From Prevotella sp. (GTDB lineage Bacteria > Bacteroidota > Bacteroidia > Bacteroidales > Bacteroidaceae): a DNA stretch of 57,180 nt. The notes under the pieces were generated by a model. It saw only the letters and a program-made list of their open reading frames with translations. It was not told where the DNA came from and ran no database searches. The stretch spans positions 1 to 57,180 of the forward strand of contig JAFVFY010000028.1 of the NCBI GenBank assembly GCA_017475265.1, given 5' to 3'. The position numbers and the translations under genes are program-made. Below, piece by piece: positions 7,988 to 17,100 of the stretch. Each line of letters begins with the position of its first letter. The stretch's first letter is position 1.

Positions 7988-8950
7988 ATGCAACAACTGT
8001 GTGAAACTAATACAAAAATGGTATCCTCCAAATTCAATACAAGGAATGTCTTCACGACCCTCTGCCTGATTGCACTGGGAGTTCTTGCTTTGTGCGGGGC
8101 TTCCATATTCAAGAGGGGGGCACTCGTTCCTGTTTTGATTACCTGGGGAGCGTTTTCGTTGGTGTTTTACATCGGCTATCTGGCCTCCTTGAAGCGTATT
8201 ACAGTATTGCCAGACGGGCTTGAGACCCAGAACTTATTGCTGCCATTCTGGAAACGGTACTACCGTTTCGCGGAGTTCGACTATGTCTTGACCGACTATA
8301 GTAGAACAGGGGAAGTGCTCCGGTTGATAAAGGACGGAAAACGGATAGTGAGCATTGCTTCTTACTTATATTCCAATTATGACGAAATAAAAGAGGCTGT
8401 TGCAGTGAAGGACAAGAGCAGTTTCGCTGCAAGAGACAATGCAGAAGTGGTCTCTGAATACGCAAAGTTGCGCTTGTATGGAATTGCAGCAGGCTTTTTA
8501 TTTCTAATGTTAACTGGGGTAGGAATGTGTTTCGCCGACGTGATGGATGGCACGCCAGTGCAACTGGGTGTAGTCCTTTTCGGGGCAATGGAGACATTGT
8601 TTTTTGGCGCTTGCTTGTTTCTCCATCTTTTCCCGTACAAAAAGGTGTCCCTATGGCGTGGACAGGTAGAGGTGAGACGCCTGTTATGGCCGTTCAAACC
8701 CTGGTACTATGACCTAGCAGATTTCGACGGTTTCTATCACGTGATGCAGAAATCCAATGGCCAGTTAGGGTCAAGAGACGAATATGGCCTCTGGCTTGTG
8801 AAAGACGGCCGACTGGCATTAGGAATCGAAGAACCAATGTACAAGAATTATGAGGAGCTGAAAAACGCTTTCCAGTCTGGCCGTTGTCTGGGACATTTGC
8901 AGTTCATAGGCTTCCAGTCGTTAAAATACTACTTTGGTAAAAGAATATAA
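7988..8950 (+). CDS. Membrane protein with two repeated halves, unknown function
   Basis: About 320 residues. I do not recognise the family. The layout is two hydrophobic helix pairs, each followed by a soluble block. The first pair is VFTTLCLIALGVLALCGASI and VPVLITWGAFSLVFYIGYLA. The second is near GIAAGFLFLMLTGVGMCFA. Each soluble block has the same order: a short beta-strand run, then 'LLLPFWKRYYRFAEFDYV' in the first and 'LLWPFKPWYYDLADFDGF' in the second, followed by 'LWLVKDGRLALGI'-like strands and YxNYxE. The blocks resemble bacterial PH-like membrane domains. The frame is open back to 7898, but that part is REP sequence, so ATG 7988 (or 8018) is more likely. It precedes the ketoisomerase gene by six bases. 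Confidence 0.7.
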   Translation: MQQLCETNTKMVSSKFNTRNVFTTLCLIALGVLALCGASIFKRGALVPVLITWGAFSLVFYIGYLASLKRITVLPDGLETQNLLLPFWKRYYRFAEFDYVLTDYSRTGEVLRLIKDGKRIVSIASYLYSNYDEIKEAVAVKDKSSFAARDNAEVVSEYAKLRLYGIAAGFLFLMLTGVGMCFADVMDGTPVQLGVVLFGAMETLFFGACLFLHLFPYKKVSLWRGQVEVRRLLWPFKPWYYDLADFDGFYHVMQKSNGQLGSRDEYGLWLVKDGRLALGIEEPMYKNYEELKNAFQSGRCLGHLQFIGFQSLKYYFGKRI

Positions 8951-8956
8951 TTGAAG

Positions 8957-9364
8957 ATGAAACCAGAAAAAGCCCGTATCATCGACCTTCCGAAGATTGT
9001 TGACCCGCGCGGCAACCTCACCGTGGCGGAGCAGCTGAAGAACATCCCATTCGGCATCGCTCGTGTCTACTGGACCTACGACGTGCCGGGCGGTGAGCGG
9101 CGTGGCGGCCATGCCCACCGCACCTGCGAAGAGATCATCATCGCCGTCAGCGGCTCCTTCGATGTGGAGGTCTTCGACGGAAAGGAACGGCAAACCTTCC
9201 ACCTCAACCACCCTTACCAGGGCCTCTACGTGGGCACCAATGTCTGGCGCACGCTGGAGGACTTCTCCTCCGGTGCCGTCTGTCTCGTCCTCGCCTCGGA
9301 GCTGTTCGACGAGGACGAGTACATCTACGATTACGACGAGTTCCTCGAAATCGCCAAGAAGTAA
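8957..9364 (+). CDS. dTDP-4-keto-6-deoxyglucose 3,4-ketoisomerase (FdtA/QdtA type)
   Basis: This 135-residue cupin belongs to the WxcM-like/FdtA group, which moves the keto group of dTDP-4-keto-6-deoxyglucose from C4 to C3. Diagnostic blocks are DPRGNLTVAEQ, the His-rich GGERRGGHAHRTCEE, SGSFDVEVFDG and LYVGTNVWRTLEDFS. The ATG at 8957 is preferred over an in-frame TTG at 8951. FdtA and QdtA differ only in whether the C4 hydroxyl ends axial (Fuc3N) or equatorial (Qui3N), which cannot be decided here. The product would feed the aminotransferase at 10308-11456. Confidence 0.88.
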   Translation: MKPEKARIIDLPKIVDPRGNLTVAEQLKNIPFGIARVYWTYDVPGGERRGGHAHRTCEEIIIAVSGSFDVEVFDGKERQTFHLNHPYQGLYVGTNVWRTLEDFSSGAVCLVLASELFDEDEYIYDYDEFLEIAKK

Positions 9365-9366
9365 AA

Positions 9367-10311
9367 ATGTTCACCATCCGCCGATACACCCCCGCCGACA
9401 AGAGCATCTGGGACCTTTACGTCGCCAAGTCGAAGAACGCCACGTTCCTCTTCCGCCGCGACTACATGGACTACCACAGCGACCGCTTCCGCGACCACTC
9501 ACTGCTCTTTTTCAAGGGCAGCAGGCTCTATGCCCTCCTGCCCGCAAACATTGAGGGCGACACCCTCTTCTCTCACCATGGACTGACCTACGGCGGCCTG
9601 CTCATGGACAAGGAGGTCTGCACGGCCGACGTGCTAACGCTCTTTGAGGAGCTGAACGACTACCTCCGACAGCAGGGCATCCGCAAGGTGCTCTACCGCG
9701 CTATCCCTTGGGTCTACCACCGTCTGCCCGCCGAGGAGGACCTCTATGCCATGTTCTGGAAGTGCGGCGCACGGCTGCAGCAGCGTATGTCGGGAACGGT
9801 CATCTTCATGGACGCCGGCCTGCGCTGGCGCAAGGACCACCGCCGCCGACTGCGCCAGGCGCAGGAGTCCTGTTTGCGCGTGGAGCGTGACGGCAGCTTA
9901 GAGGCGTTCTGGCCACTGATGAACGACAACCTGCAGCAGAAGTTCGGAGCCAGCTCCGTGCACACCCTCGACGAGATCCTGCTGCTGAAGAGCCGATTCC
10001 CCAACGAGATCATCCAGTACAACGCCTACCTCGGCGACGAGATCGTGGGCGGCATCACCTTCTACGTCATGGGCCACGTGCTCCACGGCCAGTACAGCGG
10101 TACCAACGACGCCGGCAAACAGCTTGGTGCCATGGAAGCCATCTACGACCAGGTGATGTACCGCGACTTCCCGCACATCCGCTACCTGGACTTCGGCACC
10201 AGCAATGAGGAAGGCGGCCTCATCCTCAACGAGGGCCTCATCGCCCACAAGGAGGGCTACGGCGGTCGCACCGTGATGTACGACACCTACGAATGGAAGA
10301 TTGAGCCATGA
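9367..10311 (+). CDS. GNAT/FemAB-like acyltransferase
   Basis: A 314-residue cytosolic protein with the layout of double-GNAT, FemAB-like acyltransferases. The N-terminal half is TIRRYTPADKSIWDLYVAKS, and the C-terminal half contains DEIVGGITFYVMGHVLHGQY and DFGTSNEEGG. It starts two bases after the ketoisomerase gene and overlaps the aminotransferase by four bases (ATGA), so it is translationally coupled. By position it probably N-acylates the dTDP-3-amino-3,6-dideoxyhexose made by the next gene. FdtC-type acetyltransferases are usually left-handed-beta-helix enzymes, so the use of a GNAT here is inferred only from context. Confidence 0.7.
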   Translation: MFTIRRYTPADKSIWDLYVAKSKNATFLFRRDYMDYHSDRFRDHSLLFFKGSRLYALLPANIEGDTLFSHHGLTYGGLLMDKEVCTADVLTLFEELNDYLRQQGIRKVLYRAIPWVYHRLPAEEDLYAMFWKCGARLQQRMSGTVIFMDAGLRWRKDHRRRLRQAQESCLRVERDGSLEAFWPLMNDNLQQKFGASSVHTLDEILLLKSRFPNEIIQYNAYLGDEIVGGITFYVMGHVLHGQYSGTNDAGKQLGAMEAIYDQVMYRDFPHIRYLDFGTSNEEGGLILNEGLIAHKEGYGGRTVMYDTYEWKIEP

Positions 10312-11456
10312 AGTACCTGGACCTGAAAGCCATCAATGAACCATACGAGCACGCTGCCGACGAGGTGTTGCGCAGCGGCTGGTATCTGCGGGGGGAGGCC
10401 ACACGCCGATTTGAGCAGCACTATGCCGAGTATATCGGGACGAAGCACTGCGTGGGCTGTGCCAACGGCCTCGACGCGCTGACGCTCATCCTCCGTGCCT
10501 ACAAGGAACTGGGGCGGTTGAAGGACGGCGACGAGGTCATCGTACCGGCAAACACCTACATCGCCACCATCCTCTCCATCACCGAGAACCGTCTCGTGCC
10601 CGTGCTTGTGGAGCCCCGCATCGATACGCTCCAGATAGACGACAGCCTGATAGAGCAGGCCATCACGGAAAAGACCCGTGCCGTCATGATTGTCCACCTC
10701 TATGGCCGCTGCGCCTACACCGCCCGCATCGGTGACCTCTGCCAGCAGCACGGCCTCTTGCTCCTTGAGGACAACGCCCAGGCACATGGCTGCGCATTTA
10801 GAAATACGCTGCTATGCAAAAAAACCGGCAGCTTCGGCCATGCCGCCGGCCACAGCTTCTACCCCACGAAGAACCTCGGGGCCTTTGGCGATGCCGGCGC
10901 CGTGACCACCGACGACGACGAACTGGCCGACATGGTGCGCGCCCTGGGCAACTACGGCTCGTCTCGCCACTACGTCTTCGACCATGTGGGCCGCAACAGC
11001 CGCCTCGACGAAATCCAAGCCGCCATCCTCGACGCAAAGCTGCCTCACCTCGACGAGGCCAACCGTCGACGAAGGGAAATCGCCGATATATATATAAATA
11101 ATGTGGAGCACCCCGACATCATCATCCCCAACAGCCACAAAGGTAATGTCCTTTTCACTCCCCCTTCACTCCCCTTTCACTCCCCCTTCACTCCCGACAA
11201 CGTCTACCACATCTTCCCCATCCTCTCCTCCCGCCGCGACGAACTGAAGCAATATCTTGCCGACAACGGCGTGCAGACGGAGGTGCACTACCCCATCCCG
11301 CCCCACCGCCAACGCTGTTACCCCGGATTTTCCGGGCTGTCCCTGCCCATCACCGAACGTATACACCGCGAAGAGCTGTCGCTACCCTGCAACCCCGCCA
11401 TGACCGACGAGGAAGCCCGCCACGTGGCAGCGTTGCTCAATGCCTTCCCCCAATAG
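10308..11456 (+). CDS. DegT/DnrJ/EryC1 sugar aminotransferase (FdtB/QdtB-like)
   Basis: This PLP enzyme transfers an amino group from glutamate to the 3-keto sugar, giving dTDP-3-amino-3,6-dideoxyhexose. Family motifs are GLDALTLILRAYKE, VPANTYIATILSI, LEDNAQAHGC and the PLP-lysine block SFYPTKNLGAFGDAGAV. A further block is GRNSRLDEIQAAIL. Start ATG overlaps the acyltransferase stop. Near residue 280 the sequence [20 protein letters not shown] is foreign to the family and comes from a repeat at 11147-11197; the fold resumes at VYHIFPILSSRRDEL. FdtB-type activity is inferred from the neighbouring ketoisomerase. Confidence 0.88.
   Translation: MKYLDLKAINEPYEHAADEVLRSGWYLRGEATRRFEQHYAEYIGTKHCVGCANGLDALTLILRAYKELGRLKDGDEVIVPANTYIATILSITENRLVPVLVEPRIDTLQIDDSLIEQAITEKTRAVMIVHLYGRCAYTARIGDLCQQHGLLLLEDNAQAHGCAFRNTLLCKKTGSFGHAAGHSFYPTKNLGAFGDAGAVTTDDDELADMVRALGNYGSSRHYVFDHVGRNSRLDEIQAAILDAKLPHLDEANRRRREIADIYINNVEHPDIIIPNSHKGNVLFTPPSLPFHSPFTPDNVYHIFPILSSRRDELKQYLADNGVQTEVHYPIPPHRQRCYPGFSGLSLPITERIHREELSLPCNPAMTDEEARHVAALLNAFPQ
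11147..11197 (+). repeat. In-frame CACTCCCC-type repeat inside the aminotransferase gene
   Basis: Tandem CTTTTCACTCCCCCTTCACT-type units lie on the coding strand. They begin with a GGTAATGTCC core that is shared with the copies in mutS, the nucleotidyltransferase and the spacers. The segment keeps the frame and adds about 17 residues. Confidence 0.8.
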
Positions 11457-11459
11457 CCC

Positions 11460-12089
11460 ATGGACTACCTCCACAAAGAGCATATCGCACGCAGCACCAA
11501 CGAGGTGGAGTGGCATCCGCTGCGTCCATTCCTACCCGAGAACGCTCGTGTCCTCTTTCTGGGCAGCTTCCCGCCGCAGCGCAAACGCTGGTGCATAGAT
11601 TTCTACTACCCCAACTTCACCAACGACCACTGGCGCATCGAAGGTCTGGTATTCTTCGGCGACCCCATGTACTTTGTAGACCAAGCAGCCCGCCGCTTCA
11701 AAAAGGACGACATCGAAGCCTTCTGCCGGGAGAAGGGCATCGCCTTCTACGACACCGCCACAGCCATACGCCGCCTGAAAGACAACGCCTCCGACAAGTT
11801 CCTCGAGGTGGTCGAGCCCACCGACATCGCCGCCCTGCTGCGCCAGCTGCCCCATCTGCGGGCCATCGCCACTACGGGCGAGAAAGCCACCGCCACCATC
11901 TGCGCCACGCTCGCCATCGCCGAAACACCAAAGACGGGCACTTCGACACCCATCCCTGGCATCTGCAACAAAGACGGCGAGCAGATTACCCTCCACCGTC
12001 TGCCCTCCTCCTCGCGCGCCTATCCGATGTCGCTGGAGAAAAAGGCCGAGGCCTACCGCCACATGTTCAACGCAGTTTTTCCTGAATGA
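11460..12089 (+). CDS. Uracil-DNA glycosylase-family protein
   Basis: 209 residues of the uracil-DNA-glycosylase superfamily, in the small cytosolic group common in Bacteroidetes. The N-terminal motif ARVLFLGSFPPQRKRW corresponds to the family's GxxPG-like catalytic loop, and ITLHRLPSSSRAYPMSLEKK occupies the place of the C-terminal HPS-type loop. ATATGEKATATI lies in the core. It probably removes damaged or mismatched bases from DNA; the exact substrate is not predictable. It starts three bases after the aminotransferase stop, so it is cotranscribed with the sugar genes although unrelated in function. Confidence 0.75.
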   Translation: MDYLHKEHIARSTNEVEWHPLRPFLPENARVLFLGSFPPQRKRWCIDFYYPNFTNDHWRIEGLVFFGDPMYFVDQAARRFKKDDIEAFCREKGIAFYDTATAIRRLKDNASDKFLEVVEPTDIAALLRQLPHLRAIATTGEKATATICATLAIAETPKTGTSTPIPGICNKDGEQITLHRLPSSSRAYPMSLEKKAEAYRHMFNAVFPE

Positions 12090-12123
12090 CGGCCCACTCA
12101 AAACAAGAAAATTACTGAAATAG

Positions 12124-12154
12124 TTGTCGGTTAGCGCAAAAAGACGTATCTTTG
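12124..12154 (+). promoter_or_regulatory. Promoter of the cytidylate-kinase-like gene
   Basis: TTG (12124-12126), 20 bases, TATCTTTG (12147-12154). The ATG follows 16 bases later. Confidence 0.7.
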
Positions 12155-12170
12155 CCACAAAATTGCGAAA

Positions 12171-12797
12171 ATGAACAATACGACCTCCCATCTTATCATC
12201 AATATAGGCCGTCAGCTGGGTTCCGGCGGCCACGACATAGGCCATCTGCTGGCCGAGCGTTTCTCCGCCCGTTACTTCGACCGCGAGATACTCAACCTGG
12301 CGGCACGCGAGAGCGGACTCTCCGAGCGATTCCTGGAGCAGAACGACGAGAGCAAGAGCTTCTTCCGCACGTTTATGCATATCCCTGGCGGACTGGCCTC
12401 GACCATGAGCGTAACCTCGCGCCAAGGTTTTTCGCAAGACAGCTTCTTCCAGCTGCAGAGCGACGCCATACGCCATGCCGCCGAGGAAGGTCCCTGCGTA
12501 TTCGTGGGCCGCTGCGCCGACTACGTGCTGCGCGACATCCCCACGTGTGTCAACATCTTTGTCACCGCCCCGCTGTCTTTCCGTATCGACCGCGTGGCCC
12601 ATCAGCACGGGTGCACGCCCGACGAGGCACGCCGCATCATAGAGAAAGGCGAGAGCCGGCGCGCCGCGTACTATAACTACTACACCGGCAAGCACTGGGG
12701 AGACGCCAGTGGATACCACCTCTGCCTGGACTCCTCCGTATTGGGCATCGAAGGCTCCGCTCAGTTCATCGCACAGTTCATAGAGCAAAAACTTTAA
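12171..12797 (+). CDS. Cytidylate kinase-like protein
   Basis: 208 residues matching the cytidylate-kinase-like family (Cytidylate_kin2). The P-loop region is INIGRQLGSGGHDIGHLLAE. It is followed by YFDREILNLAARESGLSE, the F-V-G-R-C-A-D-Y-V-L-R block, and NIFVTAPLSFRIDRVA. These proteins are P-loop kinases related to Cmk, but their substrate is usually untested and many genomes also carry a canonical cmk. It has its own promoter at 12124-12154. The length is normal and no key residue appears lost. Confidence 0.85.
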   Translation: MNNTTSHLIINIGRQLGSGGHDIGHLLAERFSARYFDREILNLAARESGLSERFLEQNDESKSFFRTFMHIPGGLASTMSVTSRQGFSQDSFFQLQSDAIRHAAEEGPCVFVGRCADYVLRDIPTCVNIFVTAPLSFRIDRVAHQHGCTPDEARRIIEKGESRRAAYYNYYTGKHWGDASGYHLCLDSSVLGIEGSAQFIAQFIEQKL

Positions 12798-12829
12798 GCC
12801 GTTCTTTCTGTGACGGAGCGTGTTGAAAA

Positions 12830-12910
12830 TTCCCACGGTGGGAACGAAACATTCCCGCCGTGGGAACGAATTATTCCCACGGTGGGAACAGAATATTCCC
12901 ACGGTGGGAA
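12830..12910. repeat. 22-bp tandem array of TTCCCACGGTGGGAA palindromes
   Basis: Four palindromes TTCCCACGGTGGGAA (second copy TTCCCGCCGTGGGAA) begin at 12830, 12852, 12874 and 12896, an exact 22-base period. Each is a 7-bp dyad about one central base. The array lies between the kinase-like gene and the rpmH promoter. Confidence 0.9.
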
Positions 12911-13042
12911 TTTTCCGTGCTTTCAACCGCACAGTACGGGAAAAGCCGTCCAAACTCTGAGGACTATTCTGAGAAAAAGTAGACAAATAATGAGCAAAAC
13001 AGCCATAAAATAGTGAAAATTAATAAATTATTCGCCGTTTTC

Positions 13043-13073
13043 TTGCGTAATTGAAAAGAAAAGCGTACCTTTG
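13043..13073 (+). promoter_or_regulatory. rpmH promoter
   Basis: TTG (13043-13045), 20 bases, TACCTTTG (13066-13073). The ATG of rpmH is 36 bases downstream. Confidence 0.75.
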
Positions 13074-13108
13074 CAGCCCGAAATAAAATAACCCAAAAGA
13101 ATACAGCA

Positions 13109-13264
13109 ATGAAAAGAACATTTCAGCCCCACAATCGCCGCCGCGTGAACAAGCATGGTTTCCGCGAGCGCATGGCCACAAAGAACGGCCGCCGCGTGCT
13201 GGCTTCACGCCGTGCCAAGGGCCGTAAGAAGCTCACCGTCTCTGACGAGCACCACGGAAAGTAA
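13109..13264 (+). CDS. rpmH: Ribosomal protein L34
   Basis: The 51-residue product begins [20 protein letters not shown] and continues [20 protein letters not shown], the universally conserved L34 sequence of the large ribosomal subunit. A short acidic-His tail ([10 protein letters not shown]) is typical of Bacteroidetes. It has its own promoter and terminator, so it is a single-gene unit here. The classical partner rnpA and the dnaA region are not adjacent. Confidence 0.97.
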   Translation: MKRTFQPHNRRRVNKHGFRERMATKNGRRVLASRRAKGRKKLTVSDEHHGK

Positions 13265-13288
13265 TCGCTCACAGCGCAAGAAGAAAAT

Positions 13289-13330
13289 CGGGATGGAGAA
13301 CCACAATGAGGTGCTTCTATCCCGCTTTTT
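13289..13330 (+). terminator. Rho-independent terminator of rpmH
   Basis: CGGGAT (13289-13294) pairs with ATCCCG (13319-13324). Inner AGAACCAC/GTGCTTCT lengthens the stem imperfectly. It is followed by CTTTTTG. Confidence 0.75.
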
Positions 13331-13340
13331 GTTAATGACA

Positions 13341-13428
13341 GAAAAACTTTTCTGACAAAAGGACAAAGTTTTTTTGACAGAAGAACAAAGTTTTTTTGAC
13401 AGAAGAACAAAAGAACAAAAGAACAAGA
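13341..13428. repeat. 22-bp tandem array ACAAAG-T7-GACAGAAGA
   Basis: Units begin at 13341 (diverged), 13363 and 13385 with exact 22-base steps, and then decay into AGAACAAA repeats up to the lgt start codon. The array follows the rpmH terminator and forms the presumed lgt leader. Confidence 0.8.
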
Positions 13429-13430
13429 TA

Positions 13431-14267
13431 ATGATTGACACATTATTATATATTATATGGAACCCCGACCTCACGGCGTTCCAACTCGGTTCGTTCAGCA
13501 TCCGCTGGTACTCCCTGTGCTGGCTCGTCGGCCTTCTCGTGGCCTACCTCGTGGTGCGCTGGCTGTATAAAGACCAGAAGATACCGCAAGAGAAGTTCGA
13601 GCCGCTGTTCATCTACTGCTTCTTGGGCATCCTCATCGGTGCCCGACTGGGCCACTGCATCTTTTACCAGCCCGACTATTTCCTCACCTCCGGTCGCGGC
13701 TTCATCGAGATGCTCCTGCCCATCCACTTCGACCACGACGGCTCGTGGCACATCGTGGGCTATCAGGGACTGGCGTCGCACGGCGGCACGCTGGGCCTCA
13801 TCCTTGCCCTGCTGCTCTACTGCCGACGGCTGAAGATGCCGATGTGGCAAGTGCTCGACAACATCGCCATCGCCACCGGCACCACCGCCTGCTTCATCCG
13901 ACTGGGAAACCTCATGAACTCGGAAATCATCGGCCGTGCCACCGACGTGCCCTGGGCTTTCGTCTTTGAGCGCGTCGACCAGATGCCGCGCCACCCGGGA
14001 CAGCTTTACGAGGCCATCGCCTACGCCGTCTACTTCCTGCTCTGCATCGTGCTCTACAAGAAGTATCCAAAGCGTGTCGGCACGGGCTTCTACTTCGGTT
14101 TCTGTCTCTTCTTCATTTTCACCTTCCGCTTCTTCATCGAGTATACCAAGGAGGTGCAGGAAGCTTTCGAGCAGTCGCTGCCGCTCGACATGGGCCAACT
14201 GCTCTCACTGCCGTTCATAGCCGTGGGACTGTGGTTCATGGTGAAAGGATGGAAGAAGGCTGTGTAG
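13431..14267 (+). CDS. lgt: Prolipoprotein diacylglyceryl transferase
   Basis: Lgt moves diacylglycerol from phosphatidylglycerol to the lipobox Cys of prolipoproteins in the inner membrane. The 278-residue protein has seven or so hydrophobic helices, the SHGGTLGLI motif with the essential His, and the Lgt signature [25 protein letters not shown] follows. The start at 13431 ([20 protein letters not shown]) is chosen because the longer open frame from 13374 is made only of the upstream 22-bp repeat. It is convergent with mutS, seven bases apart. Several lipoproteins in this window would be its substrates. Confidence 0.95.
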   Translation: MIDTLLYIIWNPDLTAFQLGSFSIRWYSLCWLVGLLVAYLVVRWLYKDQKIPQEKFEPLFIYCFLGILIGARLGHCIFYQPDYFLTSGRGFIEMLLPIHFDHDGSWHIVGYQGLASHGGTLGLILALLLYCRRLKMPMWQVLDNIAIATGTTACFIRLGNLMNSEIIGRATDVPWAFVFERVDQMPRHPGQLYEAIAYAVYFLLCIVLYKKYPKRVGTGFYFGFCLFFIFTFRFFIEYTKEVQEAFEQSLPLDMGQLLSLPFIAVGLWFMVKGWKKAV

Positions 14268-14274
14268 GTCGTTT

Positions 14275-16995
14275 CTACTTCCCTGCCACGATTTTCTTAA
14301 TATCGTTCAGTTTGTTCAGGGCTTCGACGGGCGTAAGATTGTTCACGTCGAGGCCCAGGATTTCGTCGCGTATCTGACAGAGCACGGGGTCATCGAGCTG
14401 GAAGAAGCTCAGCTGCAAGCCCTCGCGGCTATCGGCAATCTCGGCCAGCGGCTTACCGGCCTTGCCCACCTGGGCGTTCTCGCTCTCAAGCTGTTTTAAA
14501 ATGACGTTGGCACGTTTCACAATGCTGCGGGGCATACCCGAAATCTCAGCCACGTGGATACCGAAGGAGTGTTCCGAGCCTCCGCGCTCCAACTTGCGCA
14601 GGAAGATGACCTTGCCGTCGACCTCCTTCACGCTGACGTTGTAGTTCTTGATACGCGAGAAGTTCTTCTCCATCTCGTTCAGCTCGTGGTAGTGGGTGGC
14701 AAAGAGGGTGCGCGCCCTGGCCTTTTGCTGCTCATGCAGATACTCCACAATAGCCCACGCGATGCTGATGCCGTCGTAGGTCGACGTGCCACGGCCCAGC
14801 TCGTCGAAGAGCACGAGCGAGCGCGGCGTCACATTATTTAATATATTGGAGGCCTCGGTCATCTCGACCATGAAGGTCGACTCGCCCAGCGAGATATTGT
14901 CCGACGCGCCCACGCGGGTGAAAATCTTGTCCACCATGCCGATGCGGGCGCTCTCGGCGGGCACGAAGCAGCCTATCTGAGCTAGCAGCACGATGAGGGC
15001 CGTCTGTCTTAACAGGGCCGACTTACCCGCCATGTTCGGGCCGGTGATGATGACGATTTGCTGCCGCTCCTGGTCGAGCTGTATGTCGTTGGGCACGTAA
15101 CGTTCGTCGATGGGCAGCTCGGTCTCGATGACAGGATGGCGGCCCTGGCGGATGTCAATGACGTCGCTGTCGTCGATGACGGGGCGCACATAGCGGTGCT
15201 CCTCGGCCGTCTTGGCGAAGCCCAGGAGACAGTCGAGCTGTGCCAGCAGCGTGGCGTTGATCTGTATCTGTGGGATGAACTCCTGGATGGCCTCCACCAG
15301 TTCAGCAAAGAGACGCGCCTCCAAAGAGAGAATCTTGTCCTCAGCCCCGAGAATCTTCTCCTCGTATTCCTTCAGCTCTTGGGTGATGTATCGCTCTGCC
15401 TGCGCCAGCGTCTGCTTGCGCACCCACTCGGGCGGCACCTTGTCCTTGTAGGTATTCCTTACCTCCAGGTAATAGCCAAAGACGTTGTTGTAGCCAATCT
15501 TCAACGACTGTATGCCCGTCTGCTGGGCCTCGCGCTCCTGAATCTGCAGCAGATAGTCCTTGCCGCTGTAGGCGATGCGACGCAGCTCGTCAAGCTCAGC
15601 GTTCACGCCGTCGGCGATGACACCGCCCTTCTGCACCTGCTGCGGCGGGTCGTTGACAATCTCGCGGGCGATGCGGTCGCGGATGCTCTCGCAGAGGGAG
15701 AGTCGCTCGCCGATGGAGTGGATGACAGAAGGAGTGAGAGGGGAGTGAAGGGGGAGTGAAGGGGGAGTGAAAGGGATGTTACTTTCGTGGGCATCATCGG
15801 AATCCTGGGGGACGCGGGTGGTGGAACAAGCTCCTTTCACCACAGCCACGGCCAGCAGGGCGTTCTTCAGCTGGTTCACTTCGCGCGGCGACACTCGGCC
15901 CACAGCAACACGGGAAATGATGCGCTCCAGATCACCTACGCGGTGCAGTTGTTCGTCGACCACTTGGCGGAAGTCGGGCTCGCGGTAGAAATATTCCACC
16001 ACGTCGAGGCGCTCTTCGATGGGTTTCTTGTCCTTCAGCGGGAACACCAGCCAGCGGCGCAGCATACGGCTGCCCATGGGCGTGATGGTCCCGTCGATGA
16101 CATCGAGCAGGCTTCGCCCGTCGTCCTGCATGGGCTGAATCAGCTCCAAGGAGCGGATGGTGAACTTGTCAAGGCGCACGTATTTCTCCTCCTCGATGCG
16201 TGAGAGATGGGTGATGTGGCCGATGTGGGTGTGCTGCGTCTGCTCCAGATAGTAGAGGATGGCGCCGGCAGCGATGACTCCGCTGCGCAGGTGTTCCACA
16301 CCGAAGCCCTTGAGGCTCTTCACATTGAAGTGCTTCAGCAGCTTCTGCATCGCGCTCTGCTCGGTAAACACCCAGTCGTCCATCTGGAAGGTGACGTTGC
16401 GCGTGCCGAAATAGCGTTCAAAGTCCTGGCGGCGGTCGCGCTCGTAGAGCACCTCCTTCGGCTGGAAATTGCCCAGCAACTTCTCCACGTAGTCGTAGGT
16501 TCCCTCGCCCACGAGGTATTCGCCCGTCGAGATGTCGAGGAAGGCAACGCCACAGGCAGCCTTGCCGAAGTTCACGGCACAGAGGAAGTTGTTCTCCTTG
16601 TAGTTCAGCACGTTGTCCGAGAGGGCCACGCCGGGGGTCACCAGCTCGGTGATGCCGCGCTTCACAAGCTTCTTCGTCAGTTTCGGGTCCTCCAACTGGT
16701 CGCAGATGGCCACGCGCTTGCCGGCGCGGATGAGTTTCGGCAAGTATGTATCGAGAGCATGGTGGGGGAATCCCGCCATCTCGTCGCCCTTGTTATAGCC
16801 GTTGTTGCGCTTGGTGAGGGTTATGCCCAGTATGCGCGAGGCCGTGACGGCATCGTCACAGTAGGTCTCGTAGAAGTCGCCGCAGCGGAACAGCAGCACC
16901 GCGTCGGGGTGCTTCGCCTTCAGGTCGAAGAACTGCTTCATCATCGGGGTCAACTCCCTGCTGTCTTTATGTGCTGCCATTTGCTTGCTATTCAT
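14275..16995 (-). CDS. mutS: DNA mismatch repair protein MutS
   Basis: MutS binds mismatches and starts methyl-independent repair. Domains are in the normal order. The N-terminal mismatch-binding domain starts with [20 protein letters not shown] and contains [10 protein letters not shown] with the Phe-x-Glu reading motif. The core and clamp follow. The C-terminal ATPase has Walker [14 protein letters not shown], Walker [17 protein letters not shown] and ATHYHEL. The 906-residue length is slightly above usual because about 20 residues near position 405 ([20 protein letters not shown]) come from a repeat at 15730-15780. The insertion lies in the lever/core region before a helix starting [11 protein letters not shown], outside the catalytic motifs. 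Start M1 follows a TACCTTTG box; M6 is an alternative. Confidence 0.97.
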   Translation of the reverse strand: MNSKQMAAHKDSRELTPMMKQFFDLKAKHPDAVLLFRCGDFYETYCDDAVTASRILGITLTKRNNGYNKGDEMAGFPHHALDTYLPKLIRAGKRVAICDQLEDPKLTKKLVKRGITELVTPGVALSDNVLNYKENNFLCAVNFGKAACGVAFLDISTGEYLVGEGTYDYVEKLLGNFQPKEVLYERDRRQDFERYFGTRNVTFQMDDWVFTEQSAMQKLLKHFNVKSLKGFGVEHLRSGVIAAGAILYYLEQTQHTHIGHITHLSRIEEEKYVRLDKFTIRSLELIQPMQDDGRSLLDVIDGTITPMGSRMLRRWLVFPLKDKKPIEERLDVVEYFYREPDFRQVVDEQLHRVGDLERIISRVAVGRVSPREVNQLKNALLAVAVVKGACSTTRVPQDSDDAHESNIPFTPPSLPLHSPLTPSVIHSIGERLSLCESIRDRIAREIVNDPPQQVQKGGVIADGVNAELDELRRIAYSGKDYLLQIQEREAQQTGIQSLKIGYNNVFGYYLEVRNTYKDKVPPEWVRKQTLAQAERYITQELKEYEEKILGAEDKILSLEARLFAELVEAIQEFIPQIQINATLLAQLDCLLGFAKTAEEHRYVRPVIDDSDVIDIRQGRHPVIETELPIDERYVPNDIQLDQERQQIVIITGPNMAGKSALLRQTALIVLLAQIGCFVPAESARIGMVDKIFTRVGASDNISLGESTFMVEMTEASNILNNVTPRSLVLFDELGRGTSTYDGISIAWAIVEYLHEQQKARARTLFATHYHELNEMEKNFSRIKNYNVSVKEVDGKVIFLRKLERGGSEHSFGIHVAEISGMPRSIVKRANVILKQLESENAQVGKAGKPLAEIADSREGLQLSFFQLDDPVLCQIRDEILGLDVNNLTPVEALNKLNDIKKIVAGK
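15730..15780 (-). repeat. In-frame CACTCCCC-type repeat inside mutS
   Basis: On the coding strand, AGTAACATCCC is followed by tandem TTTCACTCCCCC units. The peptide is [17 protein letters not shown], in the same frame as the copy in the aminotransferase gene ([17 protein letters not shown]). Confidence 0.85.
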
Positions 16996-17012
16996 TTATT
17001 AGTGGCTGGGTG

Positions 17013-17020
17013 CAAAGGTA
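17013..17020 (-). promoter_or_regulatory. -7 box of mutS
   Basis: TACCTTTG on the minus strand, 17 bases before the start codon at 16995. Its upstream part overlaps the hairpin at 17028-17060. Confidence 0.65.
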
Positions 17021-17027
17021 CAAAAAA

Positions 17028-17060
17028 TTATGCATCAACACACGTAATGTTGATGCATAA
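17028..17060 (-). terminator. Terminator hairpin overlapping the mutS promoter
   Basis: TTATGCATCAACA (17028-17040) and TGTTGATGCATAA (17048-17060) form a perfect 13-bp stem with a 7-base loop. The minus strand continues into TTTTTTG, as expected for the terminator of the gene ending at 17101. The plus strand continues TTTTGATTTTTT. Confidence 0.8.
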
Positions 17061-17100
17061 TTTTGATTTTTTAGCTGTTTAAGCGGTTATTGTTAGCTTC

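Noticed and set aside
13374-13430. Longer start for lgt
   Set aside because: The additional residues come from the 22-bp repeat; the family N-terminus begins at 13431.
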